Source of the DNA: Flavobacteriaceae bacterium HL-DH10
Lineage (GTDB): Bacteria > Bacteroidota > Bacteroidia > Flavobacteriales > Flavobacteriaceae
Reading direction: 5' to 3'
NCBI GenBank assembly: GCA_031826515.1
Contig: CP134536.1
Location: 1,314,001-1,378,000, forward strand
DNA: 64,000 bases
The translations under genes were made by a program, and so were the position numbers. Each line of letters opens with the position of its first letter. Position 1 is the first letter of the stretch. The notes beneath the pieces are model-generated. The model worked only from the letters and a program-made list of their open reading frames with translations. It had not been told where the DNA came from and did no database searches. Below are positions 1 to 8,814 of this stretch, piece after piece.

Positions 1-204
1 TCATTCTTCGGTATGCTTGAAAAATTAGTAGTTCCAACAGACGAACCTTTTGTAGAAAAATATTTATTTCATAAAAACTTTGAAATACAACTTTTAGCAC
101 TTAAAATATTAAAATCAATCAATCTTGATAAGTACATAGGCTTAAGTAAAATGCCTATAGACGAAAAAGATTCATCTATGTTAAAACTAGTAGATTCCCT
201 ATAA
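1..204 (+). CDS. HEAT-repeat-type protein, C-terminal fragment (5' end outside window)
   Basis: The frame is open from the first base of the window and ends in a stop at 202-204; a methionine occurs at base 13 but the frame continues upstream, so this is the tail of a longer gene. The roughly 67 visible residues are helical and contain a HEAT-like stretch (FEIQLLALKILKSI). The next gene, a processive glycosyltransferase, starts 2 bases after the stop, so the two are surely co-transcribed. Related flavobacterial exopolysaccharide loci place a HEAT-repeat protein just before the GT2 enzyme; that is my basis for the name. Its job is unknown, and a scaffold role in polymer synthesis or export is a guess. 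Confidence 0.6.
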   Translation, partial: SFFGMLEKLVVPTDEPFVEKYLFHKNFEIQLLALKILKSINLDKYIGLSKMPIDEKDSSMLKLVDSL

Positions 205-206
205 TT

Positions 207-1637
207 ATGGATACAAGTAGCGTACAAATAATTTTAAAATTACTGCATTATCTCTTTTTTGGGTATGCATTTATAGCCATATTATCATACATTATTTTAT
301 CTGTTATTTCTGGAAAAGAAACTATTGAGTATCTTAAAAAAAATAGCTTTGTTAATTATAAAGATATTCTATCTTCAACTATGTCTCCTTCAATAACGAT
401 TATAGCACCAGCATATAATGAAAGTCTTAATGTTGTAGAAAACGTAAGATCCTTATTATCTAATCATTATGTTAATTACAGTGTTATTATTGTAAATGAT
501 GGCAGTAAAGATGATAGTCTAGAAAAATTAATTAAAGCCTACGATTTAGAAAAAATAGAGTATTTAATTAATGATAAAATTAAAACCCAACCACTAAGAG
601 CTGGTGTATTTAAATCTAAAAATCCTGCCTTTGAAAAATTAATGGTAGTAGATAAAGAAAATGGAGGAAAAGCTGATGCTTTAAACATGGGTTTAAACAT
701 TAGTAAAACTAAATATGTTGCCTGTATCGATGTAGATTGCTTACTATTAGAAGACGCCCTTCAAAAAATGATAAAACCGTTTCTAGATGAAACAGGTACA
801 AAAGTTATTGCTGCGGGTGGTGTTATTAGAATAGCAAATTCGTGTGTTATAAGAGGCGGTAAACTAATAGATGTAAATCTCCCAAAAAACCTACTTATTC
901 AATCTCAGATTTTAGAATATTTGAGAGCTTTTCTTCTTGGAAGAATGGCTTGGAGCAGACTAAATGGATTGTTAGTAATTTCAGGTGCATTTGGCATATT
1001 TGACAAAGAAATAGCCATTGCGGTTGGAGGTTATGACACGCAAACTGTTGGAGAAGATATGGAGATTATAGTTAGAATGCGTCGCTATATGGAAGAACGA
1101 AATGAAAAATATAGAGTTTCGTATATCCCCGATCCACTATGTTGGACAGAGGCACCAGATAGTTATAAAGTATTTATATCGCAACGAAATAGATGGACAC
1201 GCGGCACTATTGAAACCTTAAAGAAACATCGAAAAATTGGTTTTAATAGAAAATATGGATCGTTTGGTTTAATAAGCTATCCCTATTGGTTAATATTTGA
1301 GCGCATGGCTCCAATAATTGAAGCAGTAGGACTTATTTATTTTATAATATTAATTGCATTACGAGAAGTAAGATGGGAATATGCCTTATCATTTTTAGTA
1401 TTGTCCTATTTATTTTCAGTTTGCTTTTCCATCATTGCTATTTATTCAGAAGAACTAACCTTTCATCAATATAAAAAAAGAGGCACCGGCTATAAACTTG
1501 TTTTATTAAGTGCTCTAGAACCTTTTGTACTTCATCCTTTTATATTATATGCAGCCATTCGTGGTAATTACGATTACTATTTTAATAAGAAAAAAAAATG
1601 GGGAAATATGGTAAGAAAAGGTTTAGCAACAACTTAA
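207..1637 (+). CDS. Processive family 2 glycosyltransferase (cellulose synthase/PgaC-like membrane enzyme)
   Basis: Likely polymerises an exopolysaccharide at the inner membrane from a nucleotide sugar. It has one N-terminal membrane segment (about 8-34), a cytoplasmic GT-A domain, and three C-terminal segments (about 370-385, 393-413, 430-452). Catalytic signatures are complete: NDGS at 97-100, the DxD motif DVD at 175-177, the acceptor-base motif GED at 282-284, and QRNRW at 326-330. The last is the QxxRW motif of processive synthases such as cellulose, hyaluronan and PNAG synthases. It starts 2 nt after the HEAT-protein stop and is followed 28 nt later by an LTA-synthase-like gene and then a YaiO-type outer-membrane protein, which fits synthesis and export of a surface polymer. 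The sugar cannot be told from sequence. Family assignment is firm; substrate is unknown. Confidence 0.9.
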   Translation: MDTSSVQIILKLLHYLFFGYAFIAILSYIILSVISGKETIEYLKKNSFVNYKDILSSTMSPSITIIAPAYNESLNVVENVRSLLSNHYVNYSVIIVNDGSKDDSLEKLIKAYDLEKIEYLINDKIKTQPLRAGVFKSKNPAFEKLMVVDKENGGKADALNMGLNISKTKYVACIDVDCLLLEDALQKMIKPFLDETGTKVIAAGGVIRIANSCVIRGGKLIDVNLPKNLLIQSQILEYLRAFLLGRMAWSRLNGLLVISGAFGIFDKEIAIAVGGYDTQTVGEDMEIIVRMRRYMEERNEKYRVSYIPDPLCWTEAPDSYKVFISQRNRWTRGTIETLKKHRKIGFNRKYGSFGLISYPYWLIFERMAPIIEAVGLIYFIILIALREVRWEYALSFLVLSYLFSVCFSIIAIYSEELTFHQYKKRGTGYKLVLLSALEPFVLHPFILYAAIRGNYDYYFNKKKKWGNMVRKGLATT

Positions 1638-1665
1638 AATTACCATTATAAAAAACAAAAAACCA

Positions 1666-4071
1666 ATGAAATATAAACTAAACCCCCAGAATACATACAA
1701 ATTTGCATATTTAGCAATATCATTAATTTGTGGATTTTGGCTAATCAGTTTATTTGAGTTTATTTTATCAAAATCAACAGAAATAAATCTAATATTAAAA
1801 TTTATAAACGACTTTTGGTGTGGCTTCATAATAAGCCTTTTATTATTTCCTTTTTTTCTTCTAATCAATATATTTTCAAAAAAATGGAGCTTTATAATCC
1901 TTAAGATATTACTCATACTTATTATAGTCATCCAATTTTCATTAGTTAAATATAGTTTATCGACTATGCTAAACTTAGGAGCCGATATTTTAGGTTATTC
2001 GTTTGATGATGCTTTTAGTACTGTTTCAGTATCTGAGTCTATTTCTATAACTTACTTTTTACCGTTTATAATTTTCCCGCTATTGTTTCTTGCAATATAT
2101 CAAATTATTAAAAAGTATATAGATACAACAATGCTAAAAGGAATAGGCGTTATATCTATTTTGATTTTTGGTAGTTTAAAGTTGATATTTTCAACAGTCT
2201 CAGTGGCAGCTAATAAAAATAAGATTGCCTTCTTAACATATGATATTATAAAGTTTCAGAAAGAAAAGAACCTTTTAAAAAATTTTAATTTAGATGGAAG
2301 GGAAGATTATCCACTGTTAAAACCTTTTGATCTATCTAAAGATGTATTATCTCCATTTATAGAAGCAAAAACCGAAAAGCCTAATATAGTTGTAATTGTT
2401 GTAGAAGGCTTAGGTAGTGAATTTGTAAATAATAACGAATACAGTGGATTTACACCTTACATTGACGAACTAATAAATAAATCGTTATACTGGGAAAACT
2501 TTACAAGTACTACGGGTAGATCGTTTGGAATATTACCCGCTTTACTAGGGTCTTTACCATATGGCGAAAAAGGATTTTTAGAATTAACTAAAACACCTTC
2601 TCATATATCACTTATTAGCGTCTTAAAAGCCAATGGATATACAACTTCATATTACTCAGGAGGCCCATCTAGCTTTGATAGAAAAATCAATTTTTTAGAA
2701 TATAACGGTATTGATAAATTGATAGATGAAAATAAATATGGTTCAGATTATCAAAAAACAGCTAGCAATGATGGTGGATTTTCATGGGGATATCCCGATG
2801 GTGAAATCTTTAGAAAAGCATTAACTTCTTTAGATACTGAAAAACAACCGCGCTTAGATATAGTAATGACTCTTTCTTCTCACGAGCCTTTCGAATTCCC
2901 TGATAAACAAGAATACATGGCTAAAGTTGACAAAATGTTAAGTACCTCACAAAGATCAGAACTCCTTAAAAATAAAATATCCAGTCACAAAAATATTTTC
3001 TCTTGTCTTCTTTATACAGATAATGCTGTAAAAGAATTTATGAACAGTTATAAAGAAAAACCTGAATATTCTAATACTATTTTCATAATAACAGGTGATC
3101 ACAGATTAATTCCAATCACTCAAAAAGATAAACTCTGTAGGTTTCATGTACCCTTTTTAATATACAGTCCTATGTTAAAAAAAGCAGAAAAATTTAAATC
3201 TATATCGTCACATTGGGATGTTACACCTAGCTTATTAAGACACTTATTTAATAATCATAAGTTTAAACCATTAGAGAAAACTGCTTGGATTGGTAATGGA
3301 TTAGATACAGCTAAACAATTTAGAAACATTCATAAAATACCTTTAATGAGATATAAAGGCAGTCTAAATGATTTTATATATAAAGATTATTTCTATTCTG
3401 ATGGCGAATTATTTAAGATAAATGAAAATTTTGGCACTTATAAAGTTACAGAAGATGCACTTCAAAAAGCCATTGCAGATTCTTTATTAGCATTCAAAAA
3501 AATAAATGCATATGTTACACAACGTAATAAAATATTCCCTGACTCACTTAATATTTATGTTACTCCAAAAATGGAGTTTTCAGAAAAACAATTAGCAATA
3601 ATTAATAACTATAAAAAAGAAAAAACATTTGATGAATTATTATTAATTACTAGAGATTTAGCTTTTAAAAAACAATATGCAGAAGCACGTTTATTATGTG
3701 ATTTCATTTTAAACGAATTCCCAAATTATACAGATGCCAGAGTACTTAAAGGTAGAACCCTTGCTTGGGAAAAAGATTTTGAAAACTCTGAGAAAGTACT
3801 TCTAAATGCTCTTAAAAGATCACCTTATTATGATGATACTTATTTAGCAATATTAGACTTGTATTGGTGGTCTGGACAAGAAGATAAATCAATAGAAATA
3901 TACAATCAAGCCATAAAAAATGAAGTTAAAAACCCAGAGATTAGTTATAAAATAGCAAAAACCTATCAACGGGGAAATAACACTAAAATGTCAATTAAAT
4001 TAATTGATAGTATTATTAAAAACCACCCAAACAACACTGATTATTTAACCTTTAAAAAAACCTTGCGTTAA
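1666..4071 (+). CDS. LTA synthase/sulfatase-superfamily membrane phosphotransferase with C-terminal TPRs
   Basis: Probably transfers a phospho-group (phosphoglycerol or phosphoethanolamine) from a phospholipid onto a glycan outside the inner membrane. About five membrane helices (residues 12-175) precede an alkaline-phosphatase-fold domain (about 238-540). The metal and catalytic residues expected for the LtaS/EptA branch are visible: E247 in VVEGLG, the Thr-Gly pair at 283-284 in place of the Cys/Ser of true sulfatases, H406 in SSHEPF, and D478-H479 in TGDHR. The catalytic Thr argues for phosphotransfer rather than sulfate hydrolysis. The last 150 residues (about 655-795) are TPR-like helical repeats, an unusual fusion for this family, and the next gene also begins with TPRs. 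It sits between the polysaccharide synthase and the YaiO-like protein, so the polymer is the likely acceptor. Donor and acceptor are inferred. Confidence 0.8.
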   Translation: MKYKLNPQNTYKFAYLAISLICGFWLISLFEFILSKSTEINLILKFINDFWCGFIISLLLFPFFLLINIFSKKWSFIILKILLILIIVIQFSLVKYSLSTMLNLGADILGYSFDDAFSTVSVSESISITYFLPFIIFPLLFLAIYQIIKKYIDTTMLKGIGVISILIFGSLKLIFSTVSVAANKNKIAFLTYDIIKFQKEKNLLKNFNLDGREDYPLLKPFDLSKDVLSPFIEAKTEKPNIVVIVVEGLGSEFVNNNEYSGFTPYIDELINKSLYWENFTSTTGRSFGILPALLGSLPYGEKGFLELTKTPSHISLISVLKANGYTTSYYSGGPSSFDRKINFLEYNGIDKLIDENKYGSDYQKTASNDGGFSWGYPDGEIFRKALTSLDTEKQPRLDIVMTLSSHEPFEFPDKQEYMAKVDKMLSTSQRSELLKNKISSHKNIFSCLLYTDNAVKEFMNSYKEKPEYSNTIFIITGDHRLIPITQKDKLCRFHVPFLIYSPMLKKAEKFKSISSHWDVTPSLLRHLFNNHKFKPLEKTAWIGNGLDTAKQFRNIHKIPLMRYKGSLNDFIYKDYFYSDGELFKINENFGTYKVTEDALQKAIADSLLAFKKINAYVTQRNKIFPDSLNIYVTPKMEFSEKQLAIINNYKKEKTFDELLLITRDLAFKKQYAEARLLCDFILNEFPNYTDARVLKGRTLAWEKDFENSEKVLLNALKRSPYYDDTYLAILDLYWWSGQEDKSIEIYNQAIKNEVKNPEISYKIAKTYQRGNNTKMSIKLIDSIIKNHPNNTDYLTFKKTLR

Positions 4072-4083
4072 GGGTTTTAAATT

Positions 4084-5331
4084 ATGAATAAACACATATA
4101 TTTAATATTATTTTTAATAAGCTTCAGTTCCTTAGGGCAACAAAAAGTGTTTAAAGGAGATCCCGATCGAGCTTTCAAAGTAGCAAGAGAATTGGCTTTT
4201 AATAAAGAACGTAAAAAAGCGCAAGACACCCTTTTATTAATATTAACCAAATACCCAAACTATCATGATATCCGTTCCTTTTTAGCTAGTACATACTCAT
4301 GGGATGGCGATTATGAAAAAGCAAAAAAAGAGTTTACATATATTTTAAAAAACAATCCAAACAGACTAGATACTTGGGAAGCTGCAATTAAAAATGAATT
4401 ATGGAGTAAAACGCCTTTTAAGGCTTTAGAAATGAGTAATAAAGCTTTAAAATATTTTCCTAAAAACCCTGAAATCTTATATTTAAAAGCAAGTGCAGAA
4501 GATGGGTTAGACAATCCAGAGGAAGCGTTATTAACCATTGAAGACATATTACAAGACCATCCAAATCATGAAAAAACAAAAGCTTATAAAATAAACTTAA
4601 TAGATAAATTAAGTCTCAACATTATTGGTTTAAAATCTTCTGTAGATATATATTCAACAGTCTTCAACCCTATGCAATTCTACCTAATAAAGTATGTTAG
4701 ACAAACAAAATATGGTAGTATTCATAGTAAAGTAAATATAAGTAGACGTTTTGAGTCAACAGGAGCACAATTTGAAGTAGATATGTATCCAAGAATAACA
4801 AAAGGATTGTATGCATATCTTAATTTTGGTATCTCCAATTCCTTTTTATTTCCAGATATAAGATATGGCGCAGAATTACATAAGTCTTTACCATTAAGTC
4901 TTGAAGCATCTTTAGGATTTAGATCTCTAAAATTCTCTTCATCTACTACTACAATTTATACAGGTTCAATTGGTTGGTATACAGGAAATAATTATTGGTC
5001 GTTTAGAACTTATGTAACTCCTGGAGATTCTGGTGCTAGTAAATCAGTAGCACTTACATATAGGAAATACAGAAGAGATGCTAATAATTATTTAAGTGCA
5101 GAAGCAGGAATGGGAATCTCACCAGATGAAGACAGATTCAACCTTAGTTCGAATGCAACAATAAACCTAAACTCTCAAAAATTTAATTTGGGATACTACT
5201 TTACTTCTAAAAACGAAAAAAACTTATGGGGTATTCAAAGTGGTATATCTCATCAAGAAATTAGTTTTAATCCAGGTTCTTATTTCTGGATATATTCCTT
5301 TTCGTTATCTTGGGACCTAAAATTTAGATAA
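4084..5331 (+). CDS. YaiO-family outer-membrane beta-barrel protein with N-terminal TPRs
   Basis: Begins with a signal peptide ending near SSLGQQ (about residue 19). TPR-like repeats fill about 25-175 (for example ALEMSNKALKYFPKNPEILYLKA in pieces), and the remaining 240 residues are alternating aromatic beta strands ending in SWDLKFR, a typical outer-membrane C-terminus. This layout matches the YaiO family. It parallels PgaA/BcsC, where periplasmic TPRs feed an outer-membrane pore for exopolysaccharide. It starts 12 nt after the phosphotransferase and shares its TPR style, so the two may contact the same polymer in the periplasm. Export is inferred from the context and architecture. Confidence 0.8.
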   Translation: MNKHIYLILFLISFSSLGQQKVFKGDPDRAFKVARELAFNKERKKAQDTLLLILTKYPNYHDIRSFLASTYSWDGDYEKAKKEFTYILKNNPNRLDTWEAAIKNELWSKTPFKALEMSNKALKYFPKNPEILYLKASAEDGLDNPEEALLTIEDILQDHPNHEKTKAYKINLIDKLSLNIIGLKSSVDIYSTVFNPMQFYLIKYVRQTKYGSIHSKVNISRRFESTGAQFEVDMYPRITKGLYAYLNFGISNSFLFPDIRYGAELHKSLPLSLEASLGFRSLKFSSSTTTIYTGSIGWYTGNNYWSFRTYVTPGDSGASKSVALTYRKYRRDANNYLSAEAGMGISPDEDRFNLSSNATINLNSQKFNLGYYFTSKNEKNLWGIQSGISHQEISFNPGSYFWIYSFSLSWDLKFR

Positions 5332-5353
5332 CCCAAAACAAGTAAAACATTAA

Positions 5354-5905
5354 ATGAATCTGAAAAACAAACTTTCATTAACCTACGCTAGAAGTCTTAT
5401 GGTTACTGGAGCTATATCTGAATCCTGTAGAGAAGTTGAAATTGAAATATGTAAACATATTTCACAAGATAATAATAAGATTATAGTAGAGTTTGGAATG
5501 GGTCAAGGTAATATAACCCGAGAAATACTAAAAAGGATATCACCTACATCTAAATTATATGCCTTCGAGGTCAAAGAAAGCTTTTGTAATGATGCAAAGC
5601 AAACTATTTTAGACGACCGACTAATAATTATAAATGATGGTGCTGAAAATTTGCAAAAACATATACAAGGAGAAATCAACACTGTAATTTCTTCAATTCC
5701 ATTATCTTTTTTTAGTAAAGAAAAAAGATCTACAATTATAAATGGAGCATATAATCTTTTGGAAGACAATGCATATTATAGTCAACTTTTATATACCAAG
5801 ATTCATTTAAAAAAGTTTAAAAGAATCTTCGAAGAATGTTATATAAAATCACATAAAAATCTTTTTCCAGAACACGTTTATCACTGTAAGAAAACAAGAA
5901 ACTAA
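5354..5905 (+). CDS. SAM-dependent methyltransferase, PmtA-like (phospholipid N-methyltransferase type)
   Basis: A 183-residue class I methyltransferase. Motif I is VEFGMGQGN (about 45-53), an acidic residue that would bind the SAM ribose is E72 in AFEVKE, and the post-II motif is SSIPLSFF (113-120). The short length, N-terminal amphipathic helix and SxxPL motif resemble phospholipid N-methyltransferases and, more distantly, rRNA adenine dimethylases. It is the last gene of the five-gene locus, 22 nt after the outer-membrane protein, and meets hflX tail to tail. Its place here suggests methylation of a lipid or of an amine attached to the polymer. An rRNA or small-molecule methylase remains possible; the target is not settled. 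Confidence 0.7.
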   Translation: MNLKNKLSLTYARSLMVTGAISESCREVEIEICKHISQDNNKIIVEFGMGQGNITREILKRISPTSKLYAFEVKESFCNDAKQTILDDRLIIINDGAENLQKHIQGEINTVISSIPLSFFSKEKRSTIINGAYNLLEDNAYYSQLLYTKIHLKKFKRIFEECYIKSHKNLFPEHVYHCKKTRN

Positions 5906-5914
5906 AATAAAAAA

Positions 5915-7132
5915 TCACTCCATATCCTCGCCATCATAATCAGGATACAAGAACTTATTATAAGGAAAACGCGTTACATGAATCTCACGAACCTCATCGT
6001 AAACTCGTTTTTTAAAGTCTTCTAAATTTTGCTTGTTCAAAGCAGAAATAAACAAGGCGTTATTACCAACTTTACTCATCCATGTACTTTTCCATTCCTC
6101 TAATGAGTAATGTCTTTCCGTACGTTCAGTTTCTAAATCATCTTCATCTATATGATCTTGCTGATATGCATCAATTTTATTAAAAACCATAATAGTTGGT
6201 TTATCCCCACTCTTTATTTCTCCTAAAATTTTCTCAACAGATGCAATGTGCTCTTCAAAATTAGGATGTGAAATATCAACTACGTGCAATAATAAATCGG
6301 CTTCTCTAACCTCATCAAGTGTACTCTTAAAACTATCTACCAATTGTGTTGGTAGTTTTCTTATAAACCCAACCGTGTCACTTAATAAAAAAGGTAAGTT
6401 TTGTATCACCACTTTTCTAACTGTAGTATCTAAGGTTGCAAATAGTTTGTTTTCGGCAAACACCTCGCTCTTGCTAATCACGTTCATTAAAGTAGATTTC
6501 CCAACATTTGTATAACCAACCAAGGCCACACGCACCATTTTACCACGATTACCACGTTGCACAGCCATTTGTTTATCAATGGTTTTAATACGTGCTTTTA
6601 ACAACGCAATTTTATCACGTACAATACGTCTATCTGTCTCAATCTCCGTTTCACCAGGACCACGCATACCAATACCCCCTTTTTGGCGTTCAAGGTGTGT
6701 CCACATACCTCTTAACCGAGGTAATAAATATTCACATTGCGCCAATTCCACCTGTGTTCTTGCGTAACTGGTTTGAGCACGTTGGGCAAAAATATCAAGG
6801 ATTAAGTTCGTTCTATCTAAAACCTTAACATTAAGTATTTTACTAATATTTCGTTCTTGTGCCGATGATAATTCATCATCAAAAATAGCCGTACCAATAT
6901 CATTTTCTTCAATAAATATGCGCACATCTTCCATTTTACCTGTACCTATAAAGGTTTTAGGATTGGGCATATCCATTTTTTGAGTAAATCGTTTTATGGC
7001 ATATCCACCAGCAGTATATGTTAAAAACTCCAACTCATCTAAATATTCTTTAGATTTTTCTTCATCTTGTTCTTTTGTTATAACACCTATTAAAACAGCA
7101 CGTTCTAACGAAATATCTTTCTCTTCTATCAT
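5915..7132 (-). CDS. hflX: GTPase HflX
   Basis: Ribosome-associated GTPase that splits stalled or heat-damaged 70S ribosomes. The N-terminal HflX domain holds the conserved GGIGMRGPGETEIETDRR region (about 152-169), followed by the P-loop GYTNVGKS (206-213), the DTVG switch and the NKID specificity motif. Length (405) is normal. The start at 7132 is supported by a TAACTTTG promoter box on the minus strand at 7145-7138 that ends five bases before the ATG, implying a nearly leaderless mRNA. It converges with the methyltransferase gene, with only 9 bases between stops and no hairpin visible. Confidence 0.95.
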   Translation of the reverse strand: MIEEKDISLERAVLIGVITKEQDEEKSKEYLDELEFLTYTAGGYAIKRFTQKMDMPNPKTFIGTGKMEDVRIFIEENDIGTAIFDDELSSAQERNISKILNVKVLDRTNLILDIFAQRAQTSYARTQVELAQCEYLLPRLRGMWTHLERQKGGIGMRGPGETEIETDRRIVRDKIALLKARIKTIDKQMAVQRGNRGKMVRVALVGYTNVGKSTLMNVISKSEVFAENKLFATLDTTVRKVVIQNLPFLLSDTVGFIRKLPTQLVDSFKSTLDEVREADLLLHVVDISHPNFEEHIASVEKILGEIKSGDKPTIMVFNKIDAYQQDHIDEDDLETERTERHYSLEEWKSTWMSKVGNNALFISALNKQNLEDFKKRVYDEVREIHVTRFPYNKFLYPDYDGEDME

Positions 7133-7137
7133 AAGTG

Positions 7138-7145
7138 CAAAGTTA
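7138..7145 (-). promoter_or_regulatory. hflX -7 promoter box (TAnnTTTG)
   Basis: TAACTTTG on the minus strand matches the Bacteroidota -7 consensus exactly and ends five bases before the hflX ATG. No convincing -33 TTTG is present. Confidence 0.55.
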
Positions 7146-7284
7146 CATAATTGCGATCATTTTTATTTGAAAAAGAATTCTAAGATATGAAATATAGAAG
7201 TTTCCATTAAAATCATCATAATCGCTAATACAGGAATCTAAAATATAGAATTTAAGAAAATTATATATTTATTATTTTTAAGCC

Positions 7285-7292
7285 TATTTTTG
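7285..7292 (+). promoter_or_regulatory. -7 promoter box for the 7297 nuclease-family gene
   Basis: TATTTTTG fits TAnnTTTG and ends four bases before the ATG at 7297, so transcription would begin at or next to the start codon. The -33 element is weak. Confidence 0.5.
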
Positions 7293-7296
7293 ATTT

Positions 7297-8265
7297 ATGA
7301 CAGACACTTTTGAAGACATACCAGTAAGACACGATTTACAGACTATTGCTTTTTATAATACTGAAAATTTATTCGATATTTATGATGATAAGTATACTAA
7401 TGACAACGACTTCTTGCCTTCTACTGCAAAAAAGTGGACACCAAAACGTTATGACAACAAGCTTAGAAAATTAAGCTTTGCCATTTCTAATATAGGAAAA
7501 AAAGAAACAGGTAAACACCCTGCTCTTGTTGGGTTGGCAGAAGTTGAAAATGCTAAAGTTATCGAAGATTTAATAAGCTCAAAACATCTTGAAGATTGTA
7601 ATTACGGCTATGTACATTATGATTCTTTAGACGAACGCGGTATTGACGTTGCGCTTATGTACGATAGAAATGCTTTTCAAATAATATCGTCTGAACCTTT
7701 TACTATTAAATTAACAGATGATGATGGCTATCCTGATTATACCCGAGATATTTTATTGGTTTCTGGACTATTAGATGGCGAAAATGTACACATTCTAGTT
7801 AATCATTGGTCGTCTAGACGTGAAGGAGAAAAAGAAACCGAATTCAAACGTATTGCTTCCTCTGATAAAGCTGGAGAAATTATTTCTAATCTCCGATTTG
7901 AAGATGAAGATGCTAAAATTATAGTGATAGGCGATTTTAATGATGATCCATCAAGCAATAGTATTAAACGTTTGGTTGAAGGTTTTGATTTGTTTAACCC
8001 TATGGAAACCCTACGTTCATACAACCGTGGTACAACCAACTATAACCGCCAATGGAATTTATTCGACCAAATATTAATTTCTACCAATTTTTTTAAAACC
8101 TCTGATAATTTATTTGAGTATCATACTGCTAATATTTTTGATGAAGATTTTTTAAAACTTTTTAACGGAAAATTTAAAGGCACACCTTTTAGAACCTATG
8201 TGGGGAAAAAATATAAAGGAGGCTATAGCGATCATTTTCCTGTATATGCTATTTTGAAAAAGTAA
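7297..8265 (+). CDS. Endonuclease/exonuclease/phosphatase-family protein (no signal peptide)
   Basis: A 322-residue EEP-fold phosphodiesterase (DNase I/exonuclease III superfamily). Visible motifs are AFYNTENLFD near the N-terminus (Asn of motif I), the catalytic Glu in GLAEVEN, VNHWSSR, GDFNDDP (Asp/Asn of motif IV) and YSDHFP (final Asp-His). All expected active-site residues are present. There is no signal sequence, unlike its paralogue at 13205, so it should act in the cytoplasm unless the start is wrong; the promoter box just upstream supports this start. The two paralogues share motif wording almost throughout and bracket a TonB receptor and lipoprotein gene. Nucleic acid is the likely substrate, but some EEP proteins act on phospholipids or sugar phosphates. 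Confidence 0.85.
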   Translation: MTDTFEDIPVRHDLQTIAFYNTENLFDIYDDKYTNDNDFLPSTAKKWTPKRYDNKLRKLSFAISNIGKKETGKHPALVGLAEVENAKVIEDLISSKHLEDCNYGYVHYDSLDERGIDVALMYDRNAFQIISSEPFTIKLTDDDGYPDYTRDILLVSGLLDGENVHILVNHWSSRREGEKETEFKRIASSDKAGEIISNLRFEDEDAKIIVIGDFNDDPSSNSIKRLVEGFDLFNPMETLRSYNRGTTNYNRQWNLFDQILISTNFFKTSDNLFEYHTANIFDEDFLKLFNGKFKGTPFRTYVGKKYKGGYSDHFPVYAILKK

Positions 8266-8299
8266 TAAAACGTTGTTGCGAGAAACAACAACAATCTTT

Positions 8300-8378
8300 T
8301 TGTCATGTCGACGTAAGGAGATATCGCACACTCTATGTTGCCTTTATTATGTGATGTCTCCTTGCGTCGACATGACAA
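8300..8378. repeat. Long imperfect inverted repeat (palindromic intergenic element)
   Basis: Arms 8300-8329 and 8351-8378 are complementary over about 28 bp around a 21-nt loop. Only two substitutions separate the arms, both T/C changes that leave G-U pairs in the RNA, plus a 2-nt bulge. GC content is far above the surrounding DNA. It lies between convergent genes and looks like a dispersed REP- or MITE-like element that could also act as a terminator. Confidence 0.8.
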
Positions 8379-8388
8379 TTAATGCCTT

Positions 8389-8766
8389 TTAAACAGCCAT
8401 AGAAAGCACATAAGTCAATCCTAAAACAAGAACAGGCAGCAAGAATAACAACCAAATATTATAAGTGTTTGATTTCTTTTTATTCATTTTAGCATTAATC
8501 ATCATGCGGCGTTTACCTGTATATTGCATCCAGTTTTTAAAACATACAAATCCTGAAACCAAAATAAATATAATCCACGCTTTTTCTTGAGACATCGTGC
8601 TCACATGCATTTTACTAAAAAAACCTGCAAAGAAAACACCTAAAAGCAATAGCAATGCACATTGTAAAACGGACACATATACTATAGCAATAGTATTAGA
8701 TTTTTGCTTGTATTTAGGCTTGAAATATAAAAATATGCTGTAAAACAGAATGTCGAAAGCGTTCAT
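8389..8766 (-). CDS. Small membrane protein of unknown function
   Basis: 125 residues with about three membrane segments (roughly 24-48, 60-78 and 103-124) and a basic KRRMMINAKMNKKK loop that should be cytoplasmic. No catalytic or binding motif is recognisable. It stands alone between a palindromic repeat and the DUF5689 lipoprotein gene, transcribed in the same direction as the latter's operon (49 nt downstream). I cannot name a family. Confidence 0.65.
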   Translation of the reverse strand: MNAFDILFYSIFLYFKPKYKQKSNTIAIVYVSVLQCALLLLLGVFFAGFFSKMHVSTMSQEKAWIIFILVSGFVCFKNWMQYTGKRRMMINAKMNKKKSNTYNIWLLFLLPVLVLGLTYVLSMAV

Positions 8767-8814
8767 TTAAATAGTTTTGGGCGAAAATACTATTAAAATT
8801 CATATGGTTTATTA

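Noticed and set aside
1623-1931. 102-codon reverse frame over the start of the transferase gene
   Set aside because: Shadow of the membrane-helix coding sequence, with no family resemblance or promoter.
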